A stretch of DNA of 64,000 bases from Allocoleopsis franciscana PCC 7113. GTDB taxonomy: Bacteria; Cyanobacteriota; Cyanobacteriia; Cyanobacteriales; Coleofasciculaceae. The stretch covers positions 6,102,001 through 6,166,000 of the forward strand of contig NC_019738.1 in the NCBI RefSeq assembly GCF_000317515.1, written 5' to 3'. Position 1 is the stretch's first letter; every line of letters begins with the position of its first letter. The notes beneath the pieces are model-generated. The model was not told the DNA's origin, ran no database searches, and was given only the letters and a program-made list of their open reading frames with translations. Of this stretch, positions 56,506 to 64,000 are shown piece by piece. Made by a program: the position numbers and the translations under genes.

Positions 56506-58461
56506 TTAAAAATCTTTACGTTCATCTAGCCATGCCTGGAACATGAGTACATCCCAGAGATAGTACTGCCAGTTGCGATCGCCTGCAAGATGTTCTGCCC
56601 ACTTCTGGCGAATCGGTTGAGGATTGAAAAACCCTTCCTGCCGCAGACGCCGTTCGTCGATCAAGTCTTCTGCCCAGTCTCGCAGCTTGTCACGCAACCA
56701 AGCATCAATGGGAACACCAAAACCCATCTTGGGACGTTCGATTAAATTTGGCGGCACATACTTGTACAAAACTTGGCGCAGCAGCCATTTACCTTGACCA
56801 TCACGAATTTTCATAGATAGGGGAATCTGCCAAGCCAATTCCACAACACGGTGATCTAACAGCGGAACACGGGCTTCTAAGCTAACCCCCATTGTGGCTC
56901 TATCCACTTTGACCAAAATATCATCAGGTAGATAGCTGACAGTATCGAGATACATCATGCGCTGAGTAAAATCTGGCAAGTTTGCCCAGCCTTGGGGATT
57001 CGTTAAAGCTGTGAGCGGTTCAGAACTACCCAGTACAACGGCTTCTGGTTCTTTCCAATGGGAAACCAAACCCTTGTACATTGCTTCTGGACTTTCAAGG
57101 GCTAAAACTTCTGCCAGTTTGTGCAGCTTATCACCGGGGTTTTGTTGTTTGAAGGAAGTTGGTAACAGTGGCTGAAGGCTAGTCAAGGTTTGGTTCCATG
57201 CTTGAGGCGATCGCATGGTCAAAGCACTAGCGGCAGCATTTCGCAAGGGGTAGGGTATCCAACCGATCTGCTGCCAAATGCGACGCCCCCAAAAGTAACG
57301 GTTATAACCGGCAAACAGTTCATCTCCTGCATCTCCGGAAAGACTAACCGTAACGTGCTGTCTGGCAAGTTGGGCAACTAGGAAAGTCGGAATTTGGGAG
57401 GAGTCAGCAAAGGGTTCGTCATAAAGGGTAGGCAATTTGGGAATGACCGCGATCGCTTCAGCCGGAGTGACGTAGAATTCTGTGTGGTCGGTTCCCAAGT
57501 GTTGGGCAACAGCTTTGGCATACTTGGCTTCGTTGTAACTGTCTTCGTAGAAGCCAATACTGAAGGTTTTGACTGGCTGATTACTTTGAGCCTGCATTAG
57601 CGCGACGACAGTCGAGGAATCGATGCCACCGGATAAAAAGGCTCCCAGTGGCACATCGGCTACCATGCGTAAATTGACAGCCTCTCGTAAGAGGGCGTCA
57701 AGTTGAGCGATCGCATCTGTTTCTGAACCAGTAAAGGGTTGAGCAATACCTGCTTCAGCAATGGATTGTGCAGACCAATAGGGTATAGGTTGGGTTGTGT
57801 TTCCCCCAGGTTGTACTGTCAAGATACAGGCTGGTGGTAGCTTATAAACGTCTTGGTAAATCGAGTAAGGTGCTGGGATGTAGTTATTACGCAGGTAGAG
57901 AGCTAAAGCGTTGCGATTGATTTCGGGGTTGAAGTTGGGATAAGCTCTCAGAGCTTTCAGTTCTGAGGCAAAGAGAAAGGTTTGACCGAACCAACTATAG
58001 TAGAGAGGTTTTTCTCCCAAGCGATCGCGCCCTAAATGCAAAACTCGCTCTTGCCTATCCCATAAGGCAAAGGCAAACATTCCATTGAAGCTTCTAACTG
58101 CTGCATCTAACCCCCACTGGCTAAATGCTGCCAGCATCACTTCTGTATCGGAATGACCCCGAAATCGATGTCCGAGTTGTTCCAACTGGCGGCGGAGTTC
58201 TACGAAGTTATAAATCTCGCCATTAAAGACAATGACATAGCGACCCTCAGCAGACACCATCGGTTGATGTCCTTCTGGAGAGAGGTCTACAATGGCAAGT
58301 CGCCGATGACCTAAAGCAATTCCCGCTTCTGCATCCACCCAGGTGCCACCATCATCTGGACCCCGATGGAGTAGTGTATCTGACATCCGTTGCACCATTG
58401 GTACAAGTTGGTCAGTATTGAGCTGTTGAGAGTTGTCCCAGAAGCCGACTATGCCACACAT
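56506..58461 (-). CDS. asnB: Asparagine synthetase, glutamine-hydrolysing (AsnB)
   Basis: A 651-residue amidotransferase. N-terminal Ntn glutaminase with Cys2 (MCGIVGF), RLAIVDLSPEGHQPM and the LLHRGPDDGGT block. The C-terminal synthetase carries the PP-loop FLSGGIDSSTVVALM near residue 260 and VSLSGDAGDELFAGYNRYFW. In polysaccharide clusters such homologues often amidate a sugar acid rather than make asparagine; this one is immediately downstream of a methyltransferase stop (no gap). Which substrate applies is not visible. Confidence 0.93.
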   Translation of the reverse strand: MCGIVGFWDNSQQLNTDQLVPMVQRMSDTLLHRGPDDGGTWVDAEAGIALGHRRLAIVDLSPEGHQPMVSAEGRYVIVFNGEIYNFVELRRQLEQLGHRFRGHSDTEVMLAAFSQWGLDAAVRSFNGMFAFALWDRQERVLHLGRDRLGEKPLYYSWFGQTFLFASELKALRAYPNFNPEINRNALALYLRNNYIPAPYSIYQDVYKLPPACILTVQPGGNTTQPIPYWSAQSIAEAGIAQPFTGSETDAIAQLDALLREAVNLRMVADVPLGAFLSGGIDSSTVVALMQAQSNQPVKTFSIGFYEDSYNEAKYAKAVAQHLGTDHTEFYVTPAEAIAVIPKLPTLYDEPFADSSQIPTFLVAQLARQHVTVSLSGDAGDELFAGYNRYFWGRRIWQQIGWIPYPLRNAAASALTMRSPQAWNQTLTSLQPLLPTSFKQQNPGDKLHKLAEVLALESPEAMYKGLVSHWKEPEAVVLGSSEPLTALTNPQGWANLPDFTQRMMYLDTVSYLPDDILVKVDRATMGVSLEARVPLLDHRVVELAWQIPLSMKIRDGQGKWLLRQVLYKYVPPNLIERPKMGFGVPIDAWLRDKLRDWAEDLIDERRLRQEGFFNPQPIRQKWAEHLAGDRNWQYYLWDVLMFQAWLDERKDF

Positions 58462-59292
58462 TTATTTTCTGTAACCTACTGCACACCAATAGGGAGCGCG
58501 ATCACTAAAGACAAGATTTTCTAATCCAGCCCGCTCCATCATCTGAGATATTTCAGTTTTTGTGAAGCGTTTCTCTAACTTTGTCCCAAACCGATCTAAA
58601 GCATCCGTTCGCATTACATAAAAACTACGATGCCTATAAAACGAAAGAGGAATAGCATCAACATCAAATCCCAACTTCTCCAAAATTAATGCCGTTCTGG
58701 CAAGTGGCAGATAAACGATCAGAGCGATGATTTGACTGAGAAAGTAACGGATAGCATAAGGCAATCTAGAAATAAAAAAGCGACCCATTTCACTAGCTTG
58801 CCAAATTTGCCTAAACCACCAAGATCTATTGTCAAATCTATAGTACAAGTAGAGAAGAAATGGAGCGCCTTTTTTTAACTTAGATACACAGCATTTAATT
58901 CCTGTTTCGGTATTGGGAATATGGTGTAATACTCCCAAAGCATATCCAAAATCAGCAGATTCATCTTTTAGGGGAATTGAGTCAACGCTTGCTAAGTGAA
59001 ACTGACAGTTTTGGTAGCTAGATAAATTTTTTTTAGCAACCTCTAAGGCAGCAGTACTAGGATCTATACAGTCTAATCGACCTACTCTTGGTGCAACTAA
59101 CTTCGCCCAACGACCACTACCGCAGCCCAGATCGAAACCAACAGCATTATTAGGTAGTTTCGACCAAGGGAAAATCCTAAAATAGGAGTTAAACATTTCT
59201 ATCTGGTCTGATTCGGATAGCTGAGATTGATCGAATCTAGTCCATTCATCGCCAAATGCTTCAACAACTTCTAGGTCAATATTGTTCTCCAT
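58462..59292 (-). CDS. Class I SAM-dependent methyltransferase
   Basis: A 276-residue protein with motif I VGFDLGCGSGRWAKLVAPRV near residue 48, then DCIDPSTAALEVAKKNL and DFGYALGVLHHIPNTE. A hydrophobic stretch (FLSQIIALIVYLPLARTALI) suggests membrane association. It is translationally coupled: it overlaps the upstream glycosyltransferase by 17 bases and abuts asnB. Likely target is a polysaccharide intermediate. Confidence 0.85.
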   Translation of the reverse strand: MENNIDLEVVEAFGDEWTRFDQSQLSESDQIEMFNSYFRIFPWSKLPNNAVGFDLGCGSGRWAKLVAPRVGRLDCIDPSTAALEVAKKNLSSYQNCQFHLASVDSIPLKDESADFGYALGVLHHIPNTETGIKCCVSKLKKGAPFLLYLYYRFDNRSWWFRQIWQASEMGRFFISRLPYAIRYFLSQIIALIVYLPLARTALILEKLGFDVDAIPLSFYRHRSFYVMRTDALDRFGTKLEKRFTKTEISQMMERAGLENLVFSDRAPYWCAVGYRK

Positions 59293-60442
59293 AAATCACC
59301 TCCTGATAAAGCTGTTCATAGTTTTGAACAATCTGGTCTAATGAAAATAACTCTTCAATTCGCTGCCTTGCTCTGACACCTAGATCGCGCCGCGCTTCAA
59401 CTCCCATATCAATGAATTTTAGCCAACCAGCACATAAAGCTTCTGAGTTTTGTGGCGGTACAACTTGTCCTGTATTTCCTACAATCCAAGCAGAATCTCC
59501 TACATCTGTAACAACACATGGTACTTCACACGACATCGCCTCTCCAATCACATTGGGGAAGCCTTCGCCATAAAAAGAAGAATTAGTAGCAATGTCCAAA
59601 GCAGCAGTTAGGAAGGGAATGTCTGTTCGTTCCCCCAGTAAGTGAACTTGCTTTGAAAGGTTTAGTTCCAAGATTAGGTTCTGCAAAATTTGATTATTTT
59701 TATCAACAGCTTTTCCAGCCATTACAAAATTTACGTAAGGTTCTTTTTGTATTATTTTTTTTGCAGCCTTGAGAAAACTAGAGTGGTCTTTCATTGGATT
59801 AAAACGTCCAATGAGACCGATTAAAAATGTATCTTTAGCAACACCTAACTCTAGTCTAATTTTGCTTCTGGCTTCTACCGATGGAGCAAATAAGCATGTA
59901 TCAAATCCATTAGGAATAATGTAAGCTTTGTCTGAACTATAACCAATTCTTTTATGTTCTTCTGCTCCTGTTTTAGAGTTATAAATAATTTTTATTGGTA
60001 AGTGGGATAAGTACGAAAGGAGTTTAATAATCAAAAGAGTTCCAGCTCTCTCATCAATTTTTGATAGAGTAGAGTGACGAACATTCCAGAGAACAGGTAC
60101 CTTTTTTCCTATAAAAGTGCTAGCTAATTGTGAAGCCAGATTACCGTGAGTCATCCAACCCTGAATTATATCGGGCTGGAGTTTACGAACAAGGCTAATC
60201 AACTGCAAAATGGATGCTGGTGTAGGCTTTCCCGATTTCATACCAATAGTGTGGATAGGGATGCCTAGACTTCTGATGCGATCGCCAACTGTCCCCCGAT
60301 CCATCAGAGAAATCACTACAGAATCAAATTGCTCCCGGTTGATACGAGACAGCAGCTTGTAGAGCATCATTTCTGCTCCACCTGTATTTAGTCCAGTGAT
60401 AATAAACGCTATTCGCTTCGGGGCTTTATCAACTGCTTTCAT
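59276..60442 (-). CDS. Glycosyltransferase family 4
   Basis: A 388-residue GT-B enzyme with IAFIITGLNTGGAEMMLYKL (nucleotide-sugar glycosyltransferase start), GWMTHGNLASQLAS, GLIGRFNPMKDHSSFLKAA and the E-x7-E in YGEGFPNVIGEAMSCEVPCV. The closest style is GlcNAc/Gal transferases of capsule loci. It overlaps the upstream membrane protein by 4 bases (ATGA) and the downstream methyltransferase by 17. Confidence 0.9.
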   Translation of the reverse strand: MKAVDKAPKRIAFIITGLNTGGAEMMLYKLLSRINREQFDSVVISLMDRGTVGDRIRSLGIPIHTIGMKSGKPTPASILQLISLVRKLQPDIIQGWMTHGNLASQLASTFIGKKVPVLWNVRHSTLSKIDERAGTLLIIKLLSYLSHLPIKIIYNSKTGAEEHKRIGYSSDKAYIIPNGFDTCLFAPSVEARSKIRLELGVAKDTFLIGLIGRFNPMKDHSSFLKAAKKIIQKEPYVNFVMAGKAVDKNNQILQNLILELNLSKQVHLLGERTDIPFLTAALDIATNSSFYGEGFPNVIGEAMSCEVPCVVTDVGDSAWIVGNTGQVVPPQNSEALCAGWLKFIDMGVEARRDLGVRARQRIEELFSLDQIVQNYEQLYQEVIYGEQY

Positions 60443-61746
60443 TTGTGACTTATAGAGGACTGATAACTAGGGACAATTGACCGACGCCTTCCAAGATAAA
60501 GTAACAGACCAAGCAGAATTGGTAATATTTGCAATTTGAAGCGTACTGCTGCCCCTAAATTTTGGAAAGAGATGAAGCTATAAACAGTTGCCCAAGTCAG
60601 TACCAGTAGAGTAGCCCAAAGGACAATAGGGTTTTTGAAATCTTTCCTACGAGTCCTTAAAGCTGCAAGACACAACAGGAATAACAGCAGCAGGTTTTCT
60701 AAGCCAGCCAACAAACCGAATGGATTCAAAACTTCTCCCGGTAGAGGACGAAATAAAGCTGTAAACGCTCCAAAAGGAATAAAGGTAATCAGTTGATCGA
60801 TCTGGGTAAAATCTGTGCTAATTACTTGGGCAGAACCTCCATAGTTCCAGAGACGAGATAAGGTATTCAGAGAAACCAACAAGTCTTGAAGAGAGGCGAT
60901 TTCAAAAACATTTTGAATTCGATTGATCGCAAAGCCGATGCCAATCCCTACTACAATTGTCAGGATTATTTTAGTGAAGGTGCTTTGTCTACATAGCATT
61001 AAAATCACTGTAACTGGTATCAGCAGAATTGGGCTTATCCAAAAGCGAATGTATGTAGCGATCGCGACCCCAACTGCTAACACCCACAAGTAGCACGATT
61101 GCTTGCGTCGATACCACCCAATCATTCCATAAGTGTAAAGTCCTATTCCTAGAAGAGCCATCGGTTCTTTTCCGATAATTGATGTCCAGAATAAGATAGA
61201 GGGAAAAAGAGCCAGTACATACAGAATCGATATTTCTTCTCTTTTTAGAAAAATTACTACAGCTCGGTAGAAAATATAGATTGCCACTAAACCTGTCATG
61301 GCAAAACTGACCTTAAGAGCATGGTAGGACTGTGGCAGAAGCTGATTGTGCAGCCACACTAGTCTCAGAATATTTCCTGTTCCGTCTGTAATCTTAAATC
61401 CAGTCCAGATAAAGTCAGGTTGCCTCGGAGTATCAAAATAATAATAACTATCTAAGGTAGAATAGTAAGCCTCAAACACCAACATGAAGCCTAAAGTGAC
61501 TAGCGACTTAACTAGCCAAAGACTTAAGAGCGCAGGTTTATCTTTATTAGGAATAGGCCAAACGAGAATACTTGCCCCTAAAGTGATAGACCACAACAGC
61601 CCAATTGTATAATCCAAGAGTAAGTTTTGCTGCGGAATGTTTTGTCCTAGTCTAACTATGGAATTCGTAACCAGTAGAGCTAGCATTCCTATTCCAGCAA
61701 TGCCAACAGCAATTTGGAAAATTAACCATGCTTTTTTCTTAAACAC
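60439..61746 (-). CDS. Polytopic membrane protein, possible polymerase
   Basis: A 435-residue protein with roughly 10-12 predicted membrane helices (e.g. IAVGIAGIGMLALLVTNSIV, LLLLFLLCLAALRTRRK, LILPVTVILMLC-like runs). A soluble loop DYYFDTPRQPDFIWTGFKITDGTGNILRLVWLH (split here: YYSTLDSYYYFD then TGFKITDGTG) follows helix 3-4. There is no family motif I am sure of. In a Wzx/Wzy-type locus lacking other candidates, a Wzy-like polymerase or O-antigen ligase is the natural guess, but it is inference from position and topology only. Confidence 0.7.
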   Translation of the reverse strand: MFKKKAWLIFQIAVGIAGIGMLALLVTNSIVRLGQNIPQQNLLLDYTIGLLWSITLGASILVWPIPNKDKPALLSLWLVKSLVTLGFMLVFEAYYSTLDSYYYFDTPRQPDFIWTGFKITDGTGNILRLVWLHNQLLPQSYHALKVSFAMTGLVAIYIFYRAVVIFLKREEISILYVLALFPSILFWTSIIGKEPMALLGIGLYTYGMIGWYRRKQSCYLWVLAVGVAIATYIRFWISPILLIPVTVILMLCRQSTFTKIILTIVVGIGIGFAINRIQNVFEIASLQDLLVSLNTLSRLWNYGGSAQVISTDFTQIDQLITFIPFGAFTALFRPLPGEVLNPFGLLAGLENLLLLFLLCLAALRTRRKDFKNPIVLWATLLVLTWATVYSFISFQNLGAAVRFKLQILPILLGLLLYLGRRRSIVPSYQSSISHK

Positions 61747-61776
61747 TGTCAGTTCCTACTCTGTTGCAATGTCCTG

Positions 61777-62625
61777 TCATAGAGCGTTTTCTTTAAGGAA
61801 TACAAATTCATTACAGCCTTGCTTACCTGCACAAGTCTTCAAATTCAATAAGTGAAATCCTTGCCGACGATAAAATATACAAATTTCTTCCGGTTTAGCT
61901 ACTTCAAATGGATAGCCACCCAACCAATCAAGCATGTCGAACCAAATAGACATCCCTCGCTCATTTTTCAGCCTTCCTGTAATCGCTCTGACCAGAAACC
62001 GAAGCAAGAATAGATAAGGCAAATGAACAAAAATAGTTATTAATTGCAAACCTATATTTTTATTATAAAATTCTTTAACTTTTTTCCAGTAATTACTGAT
62101 CCATCCTTGTTGATTGTAAATTGCGACAAAAAGCAATCCTCTACGAGAAACTGGTAAACTCGCATTCTCTAGAGCCTGCCACATAGCACCTGTGTGATGC
62201 AAAACTCCCCAGGAGTAAACAATATCAAACTCTCCTAGAGATTTTATATAATCAGTATCTAAAACCGAACCTTGTTCAATAATCCAATGAGAATCGTTAG
62301 GAAAATATTGGGATTTTAATTCTTGAGTGCAAGCGACTGAATCAGGATCGTAATCAAAAGAATGCACTTTTGCCCCGAGTCGACGAGCAGCCAGAGAAAA
62401 TAAACCACTGCCGGAACCAATGTCCAGGAATCTTTTGCCTTGTAAATGCTCTATTTCTAGCATTTGTTGAAGTGATTTCTCTGCTTCTGCAATGCGTTCA
62501 TCGTTGAGAATTTTTAAAAAGCGCTGCCAGTTTTTTCCAAATTGGAAGCGCTCACCGCGTTTTACTTCTAATTCAGCTTGATCGACGGTTTTCAAAACTT
62601 CCATAATATTACTACATGGTTTCAA
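61777..62625 (-). CDS. Class I SAM-dependent methyltransferase
   Basis: A 282-residue protein with motif I FLDIGSGSGLFSLAARRLGA near residue 65, then VHSFDYDPDSVACTQELK and FDIVYSWGVLHHTGAMWQAL. It carries an SM-type C-terminal GGYPFEVAKPEEICIFYRRQ domain seen in sugar methyltransferases of capsule loci. It is 30 bases upstream of the membrane protein gene. The target is unknown. Confidence 0.87.
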   Translation of the reverse strand: MKPCSNIMEVLKTVDQAELEVKRGERFQFGKNWQRFLKILNDERIAEAEKSLQQMLEIEHLQGKRFLDIGSGSGLFSLAARRLGAKVHSFDYDPDSVACTQELKSQYFPNDSHWIIEQGSVLDTDYIKSLGEFDIVYSWGVLHHTGAMWQALENASLPVSRRGLLFVAIYNQQGWISNYWKKVKEFYNKNIGLQLITIFVHLPYLFLLRFLVRAITGRLKNERGMSIWFDMLDWLGGYPFEVAKPEEICIFYRRQGFHLLNLKTCAGKQGCNEFVFLKENAL

Positions 62626-62777
62626 TTGATAGCCAGTTTAAATGCATTGTAAAACTATCCACTCTCTCTATTATCTTTGTTCTCTGTTCTCTGTGTCTCT
62701 GTGGTTTATTATTTTTACGAATAATTTAGACTAACTCTAGTAGGCATCGATAATTGCCCTAATGGTTCGACATCATC

Positions 62778-63584
62778 TTAAGATTCCAATTTTAAAGCTA
62801 CACAACATATATACGGGGAGGTTATCTTATTGGGGCTTAGCCTCCCTATTTTAATTTCAAAATACCAAATAATGACTGAAAAACTAATTAAAAACAAAAG
62901 TATAACTTTTTTGATAAACCATTCTATTGATTTTGTCGGAATTCCATTTAAGTTACACACACCAAAATGAGTACTCATAAAATAGCTGCAATCCCTAACT
63001 TGAAAGCTAGAAAGCTTGTGAGATTCCGCCAAATCCTGTGAATCTAACAAGACATGTATATCAAAAACAGGTCGGTTAATTAGTTTCTGAATCCAACCGA
63101 TTAATCCAACCATATTAGGAATAATAGTAATCATTATTCCATTGGGTTTGAGAAATTTTGAAAATGCTTGGACGCAAGCTGTTGTATCCTCAAAGTGTTC
63201 TGCAACTCCAAAAGATATGACTACATCAAATTCTTCTAAAATGGCTTCTGGAGGTGAAAAAAAATCAACACAAATTATCTCACCTTCAACGCCGGCTTCT
63301 GATAATATTTGCTTTTCCTGCTGACAACCGATTTCTGAATAATCAAGTCCAAAGATTTTGAACCCGAACTCTTTGGCAAAGTAAGGAAGCCACACTGAGT
63401 TGGCACAGCCAATCTCTAGTAGCTTCATCTTCCCAGTTTCCATCCCAGAAAATACATCACAAAAATATTGATGCCAGTAGCGTTTAGGGTAATTTTTTAA
63501 TCCTGGTTGGTATGGGACAACAAAATTAGGTATTTTGTTGGTTGCCCAAGAATCATCCCAGTATTTTTTGCTTACTTTCTCCAT
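62778..63584 (-). CDS. Class I SAM-dependent methyltransferase
   Basis: A 268-residue protein with motif I LLEIGCANSVWLPYFAKEFG (about residue 53), IFGLDYSEIGCQQEKQIL and VVISFGVAEHFEDTTACVQA. The C-terminus ends in a hydrophobic segment (VILLFLISFSVIIWYFEIKI), so it is probably membrane-tethered. Its gene is AT-rich relative to the rest of the window. The gap to the next gene (62626-62777) is noncoding. Confidence 0.83.
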   Translation of the reverse strand: MEKVSKKYWDDSWATNKIPNFVVPYQPGLKNYPKRYWHQYFCDVFSGMETGKMKLLEIGCANSVWLPYFAKEFGFKIFGLDYSEIGCQQEKQILSEAGVEGEIICVDFFSPPEAILEEFDVVISFGVAEHFEDTTACVQAFSKFLKPNGIMITIIPNMVGLIGWIQKLINRPVFDIHVLLDSQDLAESHKLSSFQVRDCSYFMSTHFGVCNLNGIPTKSIEWFIKKVILLFLISFSVIIWYFEIKIGRLSPNKITSPYICCVALKLES

Positions 63585-63596
63585 GATTAAACATGA

Positions 63597-64000
63597 TTAA
63601 TGTTTGGTGGCAATATAAGTAACGATGCCATAGCTCTTTGAAAGCATCTGATATTTCTCAAAAAGAGGCATAAGCATTATATCTACTAAAGTAAATGGAT
63701 TTTGGGAAACAGCATACTGAAGATTTGACCATAAGTTTTTATTGAGTTTGTTTTTATTGAAATACTCTATTCTAGTCAAGGGAATATCTTCCCATTTTAA
63801 GTTATGTTTTTTCAAGTAACGATAGACATAATAACGTAACCAGTTGACAGGTCGCATTGAGTATATTTGGTCACTGTAGTCGCTTCTAAGAAGTTCAAGT
63901 CCAGACTTTTCTAAATATTCCTTAACCGTTTTTTCTGTAAAAAAGTATAAGTGCCTTGGCAAATCTTCCCGAAAAAGGTTTTTAGAGGAGATGCTTTCAA
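63597..64000 (-). CDS. Methyltransferase-like protein, C-terminal part (runs off window)
   Basis: An open frame from the window edge (ESISSKNLFRED...) through PRHLYFFTEKTVKEYLEKSG to the stop at 63597. The PRHLYFFTEKTVKEYLEKSGLE (block of a Methyltransf_23-type protein) shape, with the H-x-x-x-F-x-T segment, is seen C-terminal to the core in class I methyltransferases of this kind. The N-terminal SAM-binding part is outside the window. It is on the same strand as, and 12 bases from, the next methyltransferase gene. Confidence 0.65.
   Translation of the reverse strand, partial: ESISSKNLFREDLPRHLYFFTEKTVKEYLEKSGLELLRSDYSDQIYSMRPVNWLRYYVYRYLKKHNLKWEDIPLTRIEYFNKNKLNKNLWSNLQYAVSQNPFTLVDIMLMPLFEKYQMLSKSYGIVTYIATKH

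Overview
The window is chromosomal DNA from a cyanobacterium, most likely a filamentous, non-heterocystous one; this is inferred from gene content, not from a database match. The basis is petC-petA (cytochrome b6f), chlG (chlorophyll synthase), a CcmP-type carboxysome shell protein, the zwf-opcA pair, frequent HIP1 octamers (GCGATCGC), heptanucleotide tandem repeats and several families of intergenic palindromes. I saw no tRNA, rRNA or CRISPR array.

Layout. (1) 1-8.4 kb is an accessory stretch. Two directly repeated IS1634-like elements (one cut by the window edge, one with a large internal deletion and a 6-bp target duplication) flank a Tat-exported PhoX-type phosphatase with a candidate Pho box, a pentapeptide-repeat protein, ccmP and an unusually long SAICAR synthase. 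(2) 8.4-16.7 kb holds cobB (carrying an apparent in-frame palindromic-repeat insertion), then opcA, zwf, tal and fbp on the minus strand and pfkA on the plus strand: oxidative pentose phosphate and glycolytic/Calvin switch enzymes. (3) 16.9-29.5 kb holds an RRM protein, a coenzyme-B12-dependent ribonucleotide reductase (nrdJ) interrupted at its catalytic motif by a 474-nt group I-like intron, a PPOX flavoprotein, cysE, rimM, an L,D-transpeptidase, pepA and a Slt70-like transglycosylase. (4) 29.6-38.0 kb is a FecCD-type metal-chelate or B12 ABC transporter whose permease is separated from its ATPase and lipoprotein by one 1,727-residue gene. That gene encodes a two-partner-secretion passenger fused to a C-terminal CHAT caspase-like protease.

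(5) 38.3-50.4 kb holds tatC, a hydrolase, petC-petA, a lone TnpB nuclease with a candidate omega-RNA end, an orphan excisionase-type DNA-binding protein, a second exported CHAT protease closely related to the first, a glycosyltransferase, chlG, a Get3d-like ATPase and a DUF2862 protein. (6) 50.4-52.3 kb is a complete IS607-type element. (7) 52.4-64.0 kb is a tightly packed minus-strand exopolysaccharide/O-antigen-type cluster: a WecA-like initiating transferase, an epimerase, glycosyltransferases, AsnB, a polytopic membrane protein and five SAM methyltransferases. It runs off the window.

Functional links: TatC serves at least two likely substrates encoded here (PhoX and the Rieske protein). 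CobB makes a cobalamin precursor and NrdJ needs adenosylcobalamin. OpcA activates Zwf. The most unusual items are the nrdJ intron, the secreted CHAT protease pair (one inside a transporter locus) and the repeat domesticated inside cobB.
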